In this document: positions 1 to 7,697 of the stretch, one piece after another
Numbering within the stretch: position 1 is the first letter of the stretch
How the letters are laid out: the number at the start of each line of letters is the position of its first letter
NCBI GenBank assembly: GCA_001464455.1
Contig: LNEI01000019.1
Span: 1-64,000 of the forward strand
Reading direction: 5' to 3'
From: Acidobacteria bacterium Ga0077534
Lineage (GTDB): Bacteria; Acidobacteriota; Blastocatellia; Pyrinomonadales; Pyrinomonadaceae
DNA: 64,000 nt
The notes under the pieces: generated by a model
What the model was told of the DNA's origin: nothing
The model's input: only the letters and a program-made list of their open reading frames with translations
The model's database searches: none
Made by a program: the position numbers and the translations under genes

Positions 1-100
1 TCGGGCGGGGTGGTTGAGAAGGTTAGGTACCGCGAGCAAAACAGTCACCGCGAAAATTTGGGACGCAAAGCGAAAACCTGCACGAACGATACGCACCCTC

Positions 101-174
101 GAGGATGCTCAATCCCAAACATCTCAACCACCCCGTCGAGGATGCTCAATCCCAAACATCTCAACCACCCCGTC
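101..174. repeat. 37-bp tandem direct repeat, two copies
   Basis: Two identical 37-bp units lie head to tail at 101-137 and 138-174, each beginning GAGGATGCTCAATCCC and ending AACCACCCCGTC. The tail of the second unit is also the first part of the inverted repeat at 161-275. The short reading frames crossing this region all run through repeat sequence and show no coding signature, so I treat the whole 1-438 stretch as non-coding. Confidence 0.9.
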
Positions 175-275
175 AGCCCAAAGCGGCTGCCACCCCTCCT
201 GTCCAAGAGGGGAATTCTCGGAAACTCCCCTCCTGGACAGGAGGGGTGCCCGCTTCGGGCGGGGTGGTTGAGAAG
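161..275. repeat. GC-rich inverted repeat, same family as copies at 1-20, 375-437 and 1412-1465
   Basis: The left arm (TCAACCACCCCG at 161, then GCCACCCCTCCTGTCC) is the reverse complement of the right arm (GGACAGGAGGGGTGCC, then CGGGGTGGTTGA ending near 271). A further right-arm copy opens the window at 1-20. A further left arm runs 375-437 up to the stop codon of the M1 peptidase gene. A diverged direct repeat of about 75 bp links 1-75 with 255-330 (shared core TTTGGGACGCAAAGCGAAA). No gene is seen in 1-438. Confidence 0.8.
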
Positions 276-438
276 CTTAGGCACCGCGAACTAAACAGGC
301 ACCCCTAAAGTTTGGGACGCAAAGCGAAACCGGCACAAACAACACGTACATTTCAAATGCAAAAACCCCATCCCCTCAACCACCCCGTCAGCCCAGAGCG
401 GCTGCCACCCCTCGCGGTCCAGGAGGGGAGTTTTGGGG

Positions 439-3400
439 CTAATACTTCCCCCTGATCTTCACCGCCCGCTCGATGATGTCGGCGTTTTCGAGGATCTTTA
501 GGCGGAGGTCGTTGTCGAGGTTGGGATTGTCGGCGAGGAATTTGTTGATTATCGCGAGGGCCGCGTCGGAGTTTTGGCCGCCGATGAAGGCACCGAGCCA
601 GCCGTTGACGAAGAATATCTTTCGGTTGCGTTTATGGTTCGGCAATTCCTCAAGAGCGCGTCGGAGGTAAGGCAGAGTCAGATCGCTGTGGCGAATATTG
701 TTGAACGGCCCAAGGGCGGCCTCGATCCAGCTTTCGGAGATGTCTTTGCCCGCTACAAAGTCGTTCCAGAACTTCGCCTTGTTCTCAGCCGTCGGAAACC
801 CGGCCCTCGCGGCGTAGGCATAACGCTTCGCGTCGTCGCTGGTTTCGCTGCGTTCCAGATCAGCAAGCAGCTTCGCCGCGTCCGGATCGCCGAGGATGAT
901 GAGGCGGGTGACGATGTCGAAGCGGTCTTTGGTAGTCGAGGCGTTCGGTCGCATCGGGTCAGTACCACCTGCGGTAGCGGGTGGGGTTCTTTGTGGCTGA
1001 TCGACAGACTTCTTACCCGGAGCCAGGGCCCCACCCGCTACCGCAGGTGGTACTGACCCACGGGCCGACGATTGTTTTAGGATCTCCTTCATTATCCGCC
1101 GGGCATTCGCACTGGAGCCGATGCTGAGGAACGCCCGGTAGTACGTGATCTTCTGCCCCGGCGTCGGAGCATTTTGCATGCGGTCGATGAGGAGGGCTTC
1201 AACGCGGGCTTGGAGGTCGCTCGCCCTGTCGGTACCACCTGCGGTAGCGGGTGGGGTTTTCGCACCTCGCGCAGTAGACTTCTGGCCCGGCTTCAAGGCC
1301 CCACCCGCTACCGTAGGTGGTACTGACCCAGCCGATGAGCCGCCACCGTGGATGTAGTACCGCATCGCCGTCGAGACGCGGCTGAGCAGGGTTTGGATGG
1401 TGCTTTCGTCTTGCTCCCCTCCTTGCGAAGGAGGGGTGGCCGGCTTTGCGGCCGGGGTGGTAGCTAGCTCTTTGACAACTAACTCGACATACTCCCGCGG
1501 GTCCATCTCGCCCTCGCGGACGCTGTCCCACAACGCTCCCCACATCATCGAGCGGAGAAAATCGTCCTTTTCGTTCTGGATGTTCTTCAGGACGTAATCA
1601 CGGCTTTTGGGATCGAGCAAGAAGATGCCGTAGCCGTAGTCTGAAAAGTTCGGGAAGATTACATGAGTTATCGGTTGGATTACATTGCCGTGTGTAGAAA
1701 ATAGTCGCCCGCGACTATACATATACAGCGATGCTTTCTTCGCCTGTAAACTGGAATGGGCGTCAAGCGTTTTTTCCCCGTTGGTTTCTATGAGTCTTAT
1801 TCGAAATTTCTGGTTGGAAGCTCCAAACTCACCCAGCGGACTGGATTGTTCAACGTTAAAGTGGAGGCCACCGGTTGGGTCCTGGATTACAACTCGAAAC
1901 TTAGCGAGGCCTCGTCGTTTTACCCACCCATCAGCCCATTCGGAAAGTTGTTCACCGCTTGCCCTTTCAAACTCTGAAACCAGATCCTCCCAACCCGCAT
2001 TTCCAAACTCATGCTTCTTCAAAAACGCGCGCACGGCGGTTTGGAATTTGTCTTCGCCGAGGTAGAACTCAGCTTGTCTCAAAAAAGCCGGGGCTTTGTT
2101 GTAGACGATGGCTCCGTAGGCGGATTTGGCGGCGGAGAGGTTTTTTATTTCCTGGTATATCGGCGTGGTTCCTTTGGTCGAATCGGTCTGATAGGCGGCC
2201 TGTTTGACGCGTTCGTAGAAGACCTTCCAGGCGTTGTATTCGGGCATGATCTTCTCCATCGCCTTGTAAGCGGTGAAGGTCGCAAAGCCCTCTTTCAGCC
2301 ACAGGTCATCGAACCAACGCATCGTCACCGTGTCCCCAAACCACTGATGCGCCGCCTCGTGAAAGATCAGCGTCGCCCGCGAGATATAGTCGTTCTTCGT
2401 CGGCTCCTGCGGAAAGATGATCGACGATTCCCTGAGGAAAGTAGCCCCCGCATGCTCCATCCCGCCAAACGGGAATTCGGGGATCAGGACAAGATCGTAC
2501 TTGGGGAACGGGAACTTATAGTCGAAATAGGTCTCAAAATACTTGATCGCCTCGCGATTAAGCCGAAACAACTCGGCAGCGTGGGGTTTGAACTTGGCGG
2601 CTTGGGATTTGCGGACGTAGATGCTGTCAGAACCGCCTGCGTAAGCGGGCGGGGTGGACGCTGCATTTGACGGACGTTGCGTGGTGGGTCCCGACGTTGA
2701 TTTCGCGACAGCGTTCGTGCCCCCCGCTGACGCAGGGGGTTCTGACACCCGCTCGAACGGCCCGGCCGCGAAGGCGAAGACGTAGGTGCTGATCGGTTTG
2801 GTTTCGGAGAAGAACGAATCCGTTGTTTTCGGAATCTCAACAGGGTCGATCGGCACGCTCGCCAATTCACGGATTCCATTGGAAACGACCGCCCAGTCTG
2901 CGGGAAAAATAAAGTATGTGGAGAACCTCGCCTTCAAATCCGGCTGATCGAACACCGGGAACGCCGTGCTGGCGTCGCTGGGTACGAAGAGCGAATAGAT
3001 ATATTCCGCCCCGTCCTCTTTATCCACGTACCGCGTGATCGCGGAGCCGCTCGTCAGGATCGGCGAGGTGAAATCGAGTTTTATGACGTTCTCGCCAATA
3101 ACAACGCCGTCCCGGAAGATCAGATGGTCGTTAAAAAGATCTTCATATGTTGGGGATGTTTGTACCGTGAGTACTAGCTTGGGCGGGCCAACCTGTGGCA
3201 CAGACCCAATTGTACGATCAGGAAAGGCACGCAGCGAGATTCCATTAATACTCACATTCGAGATCGTGGAAAGAGATTCGCTGCCGCGTATCTTTCGCCA
3301 GTCCAGAATGATCGGCGTAGGATTCTGACTTGAGTTCATGCCGCCCGCTGACGCAGGCGGTTCTGATCCAGCCCCACCCGCTACCGCAGGTGGTATTGAC

Positions 3401-3624
3401 TCGCCGACAGCCGCGACCTTCACCCGGATCTCGATCGTCCCCTTCAGCACGGGCGACATCTTTTCGAGGGTGAGGTTGAGTTTGTACCGTACGTCGCTGT
3501 ACCGTTCGGCACGCCATTTGGCGAGTTCCCTTGAAACGCCCGGCTCGATCGGGGGTACCTGAGCGTGGCCACACACAGCAAAAACGCATATCGTCATGAA
3601 GATCTTCAGCAGCATTAGATACAT
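439..3624 (-). CDS. M1 family zinc aminopeptidase, exported, with repeat-derived in-frame insertions
   Basis: Predicted secreted metallo-aminopeptidase of 1061 residues. An N-terminal signal peptide of about 22 residues ends at GHAQ. The substrate-binding motif GGMEH lies near residue 386. The zinc site is HEAAH at 422-426, with the third ligand glutamate at 445 in LWLKEGF, the HEXXH-x18-E spacing of the M1 family. The protein is interrupted at five places by Pro/Ala/Gly-rich segments such as PPAVAGG, PPATAGG and PPASAGG, which are translations of palindromic DNA repeats (956-1059, 1228-1328, 1412-1465, 2626-2746, 3341-3402). The frame stays open throughout, so the gene may still be functional. 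The C-terminal HEAT-like half carries three of the insertions. The family assignment is firm; the substrate is unknown. Confidence 0.93.
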   Translation of the reverse strand: MYLMLLKIFMTICVFAVCGHAQVPPIEPGVSRELAKWRAERYSDVRYKLNLTLEKMSPVLKGTIEIRVKVAAVGESIPPAVAGGAGSEPPASAGGMNSSQNPTPIILDWRKIRGSESLSTISNVSINGISLRAFPDRTIGSVPQVGPPKLVLTVQTSPTYEDLFNDHLIFRDGVVIGENVIKLDFTSPILTSGSAITRYVDKEDGAEYIYSLFVPSDASTAFPVFDQPDLKARFSTYFIFPADWAVVSNGIRELASVPIDPVEIPKTTDSFFSETKPISTYVFAFAAGPFERVSEPPASAGGTNAVAKSTSGPTTQRPSNAASTPPAYAGGSDSIYVRKSQAAKFKPHAAELFRLNREAIKYFETYFDYKFPFPKYDLVLIPEFPFGGMEHAGATFLRESSIIFPQEPTKNDYISRATLIFHEAAHQWFGDTVTMRWFDDLWLKEGFATFTAYKAMEKIMPEYNAWKVFYERVKQAAYQTDSTKGTTPIYQEIKNLSAAKSAYGAIVYNKAPAFLRQAEFYLGEDKFQTAVRAFLKKHEFGNAGWEDLVSEFERASGEQLSEWADGWVKRRGLAKFRVVIQDPTGGLHFNVEQSSPLGEFGASNQKFRIRLIETNGEKTLDAHSSLQAKKASLYMYSRGRLFSTHGNVIQPITHVIFPNFSDYGYGIFLLDPKSRDYVLKNIQNEKDDFLRSMMWGALWDSVREGEMDPREYVELVVKELATTPAAKPATPPSQGGEQDESTIQTLLSRVSTAMRYYIHGGGSSAGSVPPTVAGGALKPGQKSTARGAKTPPATAGGTDRASDLQARVEALLIDRMQNAPTPGQKITYYRAFLSIGSSANARRIMKEILKQSSARGSVPPAVAGGALAPGKKSVDQPQRTPPATAGGTDPMRPNASTTKDRFDIVTRLIILGDPDAAKLLADLERSETSDDAKRYAYAARAGFPTAENKAKFWNDFVAGKDISESWIEAALGPFNNIRHSDLTLPYLRRALEELPNHKRNRKIFFVNGWLGAFIGGQNSDAALAIINKFLADNPNLDNDLRLKILENADIIERAVKIRGKY
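956..1059. repeat. Palindromic element with 31-bp arms inside the M1 peptidase gene
   Basis: The arms 956-986 and 1029-1059 are perfect reverse complements (GGGTCAGTACCACCTGCGG and its inverse), separated by about 42 bp. On the minus strand the arms read as SVPPAVAGG and TPPATAGGTDP in the peptidase. The element leaves the reading frame open. Confidence 0.9.
1228..1328. repeat. Second copy of the PPAVAGG-type palindrome in the M1 peptidase gene
   Basis: Arms 1232-1256 and 1299-1323 repeat the arms of the 956-1059 element with one mismatch (CTACCGTAGGTGG against CTACCGCAGGTGG). The central parts of the two copies are only loosely alike. Translated on the minus strand it gives SVPPTVAGG and TPPATAGGTD. 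Confidence 0.88.
1412..1465. repeat. Intragenic copy of the 1-438 repeat family
   Basis: CCCCTCCTTGCGAAGGAGGGG is followed by TGGCCGGCTTTGCGGCCGGGG, two nested hairpins with the same arm vocabulary as the intergenic repeats at 161-275 and 375-437. It encodes ATPPSQGGEQ in the peptidase. Confidence 0.7.
2626..2746. repeat. PPASAGG-type palindrome in the M1 peptidase gene
   Basis: Arm GTCAGAACCGCCTGCGTAAG starting at 2626 is matched by its near reverse complement ending GGGGGTTCTGAC at 2746. The element encodes EPPASAGGTN and TPPAYAGGSD. It sits in the N-terminal half of the enzyme ahead of the catalytic domain. Confidence 0.8.
3341..3402. repeat. Two adjacent half-elements near the 5' end of the M1 peptidase gene
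   Basis: A PPASAGG-type half (3341-3369) is directly followed by a PPAVAGG-type half (3371-3402), both in the same orientation. They add about 20 residues after VAAVG in the N-terminal domain. This looks like a composite of two related repeat types. Confidence 0.75.
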
Positions 3625-3724
3625 CTTAATCGCTAAGTGCTCTCTGGCGGTAAATAAGTTGCTAGAGGGGAGACAAAATGTGGGTTTCAGCTAAGAGAGC
3701 AAAAAACTGCGGCGGTATCGACCG

Positions 3725-4345
3725 CTATTCGGCTTTTTCTCGCTTCTTTTGCTCATCTTCCTCGCGCATCAGGCTGGCGACCTGAAAGATGTAGTGGATG
3801 CCCGAGAAGACGGCAAAGAACGCGACTATGGCGTAGGTGGTCGGGAGAAAGAGGCCGTTGTTTACAGGGAAGACGACGGCGACCATTATAAGAATGACGG
3901 CTGCGACCTGAACGAATGTGCTGGCTTTGCCCGGACCGGACGGACGAAAGCCGCGAAAACCGGTCATCACATTTATCGTGCCCGCGATGGTCAGGATCGC
4001 GATATCACGGCCTATCACGCAGGCCGTCACCCAAAACGGAACGGGAAGGTGCGGTTTATCGACGCCGATGACGCTTTCGAGCGTCAGCATGATGAACGCC
4101 GTCGTCATCAGCAGTTTGTCGGCGATCGGGTCAATAATGATCCCGAGCTCGCTTTCCTGCTTCATCCGCCGAGCGATAAAGCCGTCAACACCGTCAGAAA
4201 CACCGGCTATCGTAAAAACGATTAGTGCCAGTCCCGGACGATCGTACACGAGCAGGATCGCAAAAACCGGGATCAGCCCGATCCGGAGAAAGGTCAGGAT
4301 ATTGGCGACGGTGAGTACTCTGGTGGAAACAACGCGTTCGTCCAT
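3725..4345 (-). CDS. CDP-alcohol phosphatidyltransferase, probably phosphatidylglycerophosphate synthase
   Basis: An integral membrane enzyme of 206 residues that transfers a phosphatidyl group from CDP-diacylglycerol to an alcohol, most likely glycerol 3-phosphate. The family signature D-x2-DG-x2-AR-x8-G-x3-D-x3-D is complete (D51, D54, G55, A58, R59, G68, D72, D76). About five hydrophobic segments follow the family layout, and the C-terminus is charged (EEDEQKKREK). Its ATG shares one base with the stop codon of the upstream phosphoesterase gene (TAATG), so the two are translationally coupled. PgsA is the usual role for a protein of this length; another CDP-alcohol acceptor cannot be excluded. 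Confidence 0.88.
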   Translation of the reverse strand: MDERVVSTRVLTVANILTFLRIGLIPVFAILLVYDRPGLALIVFTIAGVSDGVDGFIARRMKQESELGIIIDPIADKLLMTTAFIMLTLESVIGVDKPHLPVPFWVTACVIGRDIAILTIAGTINVMTGFRGFRPSGPGKASTFVQVAAVILIMVAVVFPVNNGLFLPTTYAIVAFFAVFSGIHYIFQVASLMREEDEQKKREKAE

Positions 4346-5205
4346 TACGCCGTGCGAAGCTCCAGAAGTGATATCTCGGGCGGGCAGTGATAGCGAATCG
4401 GCACGACAACAGTTCCGATGCCGCGGGTGATATAAACCTGCGAACCGCGGCGCGTATGGAGCCCGGCTTTGAGTTTTCGCTGCGGGAGAATACGTTTTTC
4501 GTCATCGCGCAGCTTTATCTGGCCGCCATGCGTGTGGCCGCTGAGCGTGAGATCGACCTGCGAGCGGGCCGCTTCGCGGAAAATGACCGGATTATGAGCA
4601 AGCAAAAGCTTCATCTCGTCAGGAAACGAACCACGAAGAGCCGCCCTAACGTCGGTTTTCCCGACCATGTAATCGTCAACGCCGGCGAGCCAGAAACTCG
4701 CCCCGCGAGCCTCAAACCGCAGGCCCTCGTTGACCAGCATGTTAATGCCTTCGCCGCGGAAGAGATGTGTAACCAGTTCTGCATCGGTCCAATGGTCGTG
4801 GTTGCCGAGACACGCGTAAATGCCATGCTTCGCTTTCAATTTGCCCAAGGCCGCAGCGACCGGGCCGATGAATTCACGGTCATGCGACACATAATCACCC
4901 GTCAGCAGGAACAGGTCGGGCTTCAACCGGTTCGCGACCTTCACAACCCGCTCGATGTGCTTGAGGCCTGTAAATGGGCTGTGGTGAATGTCAGAGAGAT
5001 GAATGATCTTGAAACCGTCGAGCTTCGGCGGCAGACGCTTGAGATCAATGGTCACCTGCTCGAGTGAAAGGCTGTTCGCCTCGTCGATAGCGAGTTTGGC
5101 CTTCTTTGACCAGGTCTGGGCCAAAGTTCGGATGGGCGCTTCCGAGGCAACGAATGCGTTTAAGCGTTCAGAAAGCTTGACCCTCTTTGTTGCAGCTTCT
5201 CTCAT
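4345..5205 (-). CDS. Calcineurin-like metallophosphoesterase (YaeI/YkuE type)
   Basis: 286 residues with all five metallophosphoesterase blocks: D72-x-H74 (SDIHHS), GD at 103-104 with D109, GNHD at 134-137, H204 (LLAHNP) and GHTHGG at 223-228. The final GHTHGGQ block and the length match the YaeI/YkuE subfamily, which acts on phosphodiesters linked to the envelope. No clear signal peptide is seen; the first 50 residues are charged and helical. It is directly coupled to the phosphatidyltransferase gene, which suggests a role in lipid metabolism. That functional link is inference. Confidence 0.88.
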   Translation of the reverse strand: MREAATKRVKLSERLNAFVASEAPIRTLAQTWSKKAKLAIDEANSLSLEQVTIDLKRLPPKLDGFKIIHLSDIHHSPFTGLKHIERVVKVANRLKPDLFLLTGDYVSHDREFIGPVAAALGKLKAKHGIYACLGNHDHWTDAELVTHLFRGEGINMLVNEGLRFEARGASFWLAGVDDYMVGKTDVRAALRGSFPDEMKLLLAHNPVIFREAARSQVDLTLSGHTHGGQIKLRDDEKRILPQRKLKAGLHTRRGSQVYITRGIGTVVVPIRYHCPPEISLLELRTA

Positions 5206-5279
5206 CTGTGGACTTCAGAGTATAGCGGTTAAGGTCGGAGATTACAATGAGATTTCAAGAGCGTCGTTCCGTCCAGCCA

Positions 5280-6485
5280 CTACGCGACCAGCTTAAGAAA
5301 TTTTCTTTTGCCGACCTGCAGTAAAACGCCGTTAGCGTCGATCGCGATCTCAGTATTCGCGGCCGTAGCTTTTTCGCCATTGACCTTTACACCGCCTTGC
5401 TCGATAAGGCGACGAGCTTCGCCTTTTGAAGCGGCGAGGCCAGTATCAGCAATAAGCTGCGCAAGGGAGTAAGAACCAGCGGCGATCGTCCGTTCCTCTA
5501 CCTCGTCCGGGACTTCCTTCTGCACAAATCGGCGATTGAATTCGTCCTCGGCCAACTGTGCCGCCTCGAGTGAATGGAAATCCTGAATAATGAGCTTTGC
5601 AAGTGCGACCTTGGCGTTTCGCGGGTTTATGTCGCCCGCATCGCACTGGCTCCGTCGATCCGCGATCTCAGCCGGCGTCAGATCGGTGACAAGCTCGTAG
5701 TAGCGCCACATCAGGTCGTCCGAGATGGACATCACCTTACCAAACATCTCGTTCGGAGCCTCGTCGATGCCGATATAGTTATTCAGCGACTTCGACATTT
5801 TGTTGACGCCGTCGAGGCCTTCGAGCAGCGGTGTCGTCATCACGATCTGCGGTTCCTGACCGTATTCACGCTGAAGGTCGCGGCCGACCATCAGGTTGAA
5901 TTTTTGATCCGTTCCGCCGAGTTCGACGTCGGCTTCGAGTGCCACGCTGTCGTAGCCCTGAGTCAGGGGATAGAGCAGCTCGTGAAGGGATATCGGCGTA
6001 TGGGCATTGAGCCGCTTTTCGAAATCGTCGCGTTCGAGTATCTGTTTAACGGTCACACGCGCACACAGTTTCACGAAATCAGCGGCCGTGAACTTGTCCA
6101 TCCACTCGCCATTAAATCGAAGCTCAGTCTTCTCCGGATCGAGAAGCTTGAACATCTGCCGCTTGTAGGTCTCTGCATTCGAGTTGATCTCTTCACGAGA
6201 CAATGGCGGCCGCGTAACGTTCTTTCCCGAAGGATCGCCGATCATCCCCGTAAAATCGCCGATCAAAAAGATAACCGTGTGCCCGAGATCCTGGAACGCT
6301 TTCAATTTGCGTATAACAACCGTATGCCCAATATGAATATCAGGCGCCGTCGGATCAAGCCCGAGTTTCACCCGCAAAGGCTTGCCCGTCTTATGGCTGC
6401 GTTCAAGCTTCTTTCGCAGATCTTCTTCACGGATCACGTCCACCGTGCCTTTTTTCAGAAATTCGATTTGTTCTTCGATCGTCAT
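5280..6485 (-). CDS. tyrS: Tyrosyl-tRNA synthetase
   Basis: Class I aminoacyl-tRNA synthetase of 401 residues that charges tRNA-Tyr in the cytoplasm. The HIGH signature is H51-I-G-H54 and the KMSKS loop is intact at 229-233. The C-terminal 65 residues form an S4-like RNA-binding domain ([18 protein letters not shown]). The length and the HIGHTV/KMSKS variants match the bacterial TyrS branch with the shorter insertion. The DUF433/DUF5615 pair ends 14 nt upstream on the same strand, so they could share a transcript. Confidence 0.96.
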   Translation of the reverse strand: MTIEEQIEFLKKGTVDVIREEDLRKKLERSHKTGKPLRVKLGLDPTAPDIHIGHTVVIRKLKAFQDLGHTVIFLIGDFTGMIGDPSGKNVTRPPLSREEINSNAETYKRQMFKLLDPEKTELRFNGEWMDKFTAADFVKLCARVTVKQILERDDFEKRLNAHTPISLHELLYPLTQGYDSVALEADVELGGTDQKFNLMVGRDLQREYGQEPQIVMTTPLLEGLDGVNKMSKSLNNYIGIDEAPNEMFGKVMSISDDLMWRYYELVTDLTPAEIADRRSQCDAGDINPRNAKVALAKLIIQDFHSLEAAQLAEDEFNRRFVQKEVPDEVEERTIAAGSYSLAQLIADTGLAASKGEARRLIEQGGVKVNGEKATAANTEIAIDANGVLLQVGKRKFLKLVA

Positions 6486-6499
6486 TTAGATTAATTGAA

Positions 6500-6832
6500 T
6501 CAAAAAAGCATCAAGAGCCCGACATTTGTCGAGGCCGAGATCTCCGCAATTTGCTCAGAATGTTTCCTTAACAGTAGTTCGATATTGCTCGTCGTACAGT
6601 TACCGGTTCTTATCCAGATCAGGCCGGGAGCGTCGATCGACACTGAGACAAGGTCATTAAAGTCAGAGTCCTTGGTAACGATCACGAAATCGTTCTCCCG
6701 CGCGTAACGAAAGATGTCTTCGTCTGGAGAGTGCTCCAATCCCAGAAGAACTACGTGATCTGAACCTGGGAATATATCTTGAAGGAGCGAGACGAGGGTT
6801 CGCGACAAGTTTTCGTCAAACAGCAGTTTCAT
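6500..6832 (-). CDS. DUF5615 PIN-like protein, toxin partner of a DUF433 pair
   Basis: 110 residues that begin MKLLFDENLSR, the typical opening of the DUF5615 PIN-like fold, with the acidic residue D6 and the later motif VTKDSDFNDL. PIN-like folds use clustered acidic residues for metal-dependent RNA cleavage; those positions (D6, E7, D56, D58) are present. Its start overlaps the end of the DUF433 gene by 4 nt, the usual antitoxin-first order. Toxin activity is inferred from family context only. Confidence 0.85.
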   Translation of the reverse strand: MKLLFDENLSRTLVSLLQDIFPGSDHVVLLGLEHSPDEDIFRYARENDFVIVTKDSDFNDLVSVSIDAPGLIWIRTGNCTTSNIELLLRKHSEQIAEISASTNVGLLMLF

Positions 6833-7053
6833 GAAGCGACAAGAAGCTGCGTCTTTTCCCTGTCCGCCGCAAAAGATAGACAGGCTAGAATGTCATTTCT
6901 CGTCAATTCGGGAAAATCATCGAGGATCTCTTCCTGAGTCATGCCAGACGCTAGGCACTCAAGCACATCATAAACCGTGATCCGCATACCGCGAATACAG
7001 GGCTTTCCGCTCCTCTTGCCCGGCTCGATAGTTATGATGTCTTTGTAATTCAT
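6829..7053 (-). CDS. DUF433 protein, probable antitoxin
   Basis: 74 residues with the DUF433 pattern: ITIEPGKRSGKPCIRGMRI followed by a helix-turn-helix-like region (TVYDVLECLASGMTQEEIL) and DFPELTRNDILACL. DUF433 proteins are commonly paired with DUF5615 or PIN proteins and are thought to bind DNA and neutralise the partner. The arrangement here fits that pairing, with a 4-nt overlap. The DNA-binding role is inference. Confidence 0.88.
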   Translation of the reverse strand: MNYKDIITIEPGKRSGKPCIRGMRITVYDVLECLASGMTQEEILDDFPELTRNDILACLSFAADREKTQLLVAS

Positions 7054-7096
7054 TTAAACAAAATACCAATTATAAGGCCAAAAATACACTGCAAAA

Positions 7097-7582
7097 TCAG
7101 AGCTTACGGTACATGATGTATGCATTCGTGTAACCCTCTCGGTGATGATCGAATGCGTCAGGTATCTCACCAATGATATCGAAGCCAACACTTTGCCAGA
7201 GTTTAACCGCAACCGCGTTTGATTTGACGACGAAATTGAACTGCATCGCTGTGAAGCCGAGGCGTTTGGCTTCGTCGAGCGACCAGAGCGCGATCTGTTT
7301 GCCGATACCTTTACCGTGGGCAGCCGGCGAGACCATGTAAGCGGCGTTTCCGACGTGCTTGCCGAGTCCGGGCTGATTCGCCCGCAGCCAGAAGGTAGCG
7401 GCGATCTCACCGTCGATCTCGGCGACGTAATTGTATTTATCCGGTGCAAACCAGTAAGCCATCATCTCTTCTTCGGTCGCATCAGGAGCGAATACGTAGG
7501 TGTCGCCGCCGGCGATGACGGCCTTGATTATTCGCCAAATAGCGGGTTTATCATTTTCAAGTGCTTTTCTTATGTCTATCAT
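7097..7582 (-). CDS. GNAT family N-acetyltransferase
   Basis: 161 residues forming one GNAT domain. The acetyl-CoA pyrophosphate loop is at AAHGKGIGKQI (near 107-117), followed by the usual alpha4 segment LWQSVGFDIIGEIPDAF and the C-terminal strand. The beginning, MIDIRKALENDKPAIWRII, is the standard first strand and helix. The acceptor substrate is unknown. A palindromic repeat lies just upstream, between this gene and proC. Confidence 0.88.
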   Translation of the reverse strand: MIDIRKALENDKPAIWRIIKAVIAGGDTYVFAPDATEEEMMAYWFAPDKYNYVAEIDGEIAATFWLRANQPGLGKHVGNAAYMVSPAAHGKGIGKQIALWSLDEAKRLGFTAMQFNFVVKSNAVAVKLWQSVGFDIIGEIPDAFDHHREGYTNAYIMYRKL

Positions 7583-7607
7583 CTACAATCCGGTGACCAT
7601 TTTAAAC

Positions 7608-7671
7608 TTTGCGTTCTTTGCGGCTTTGCGTGAAACTCTTATTTTTACGCAAAGGCTCGTAGTACGCAAAG
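7608..7671. repeat. TTTGCG-type inverted repeat between divergent genes
   Basis: CTTTGCGTTCTTTGCGGCTTTGCGTGAAA is answered by TTACGCAAAGGCTCG and ACGCAAAG on the other side of a short A/T loop. The same vocabulary of TTTGCG and CGCAAAG blocks recurs at 55872-55980 and, in a variant, at 56389-56472. It occupies most of the space between the acetyltransferase start (7582) and proC (7698). Confidence 0.7.
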
Positions 7672-7697
7672 AAGAGCCTGGAGCGACCCTCAAGTTT

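Noticed and set aside
10-308. Several overlapping open frames of 67-94 codons
   Set aside because: They run entirely through direct and inverted repeats and their translations share only repeat-derived segments.
300-335. The string GGGACGCAAAGC as a possible c-di-GMP-I riboswitch core
   Set aside because: It lacks the other conserved parts of that riboswitch, occurs as a repeat (also at 55-75) and points at no suitable gene.
574-2670. Long open frames opposite the M1 peptidase gene
   Set aside because: They are antisense shadows of a high-GC gene with clear motifs on the other strand.
5574-6494. 306-codon open frame opposite tyrS
   Set aside because: tyrS is unambiguous on the minus strand and the antisense product shows no known motifs.
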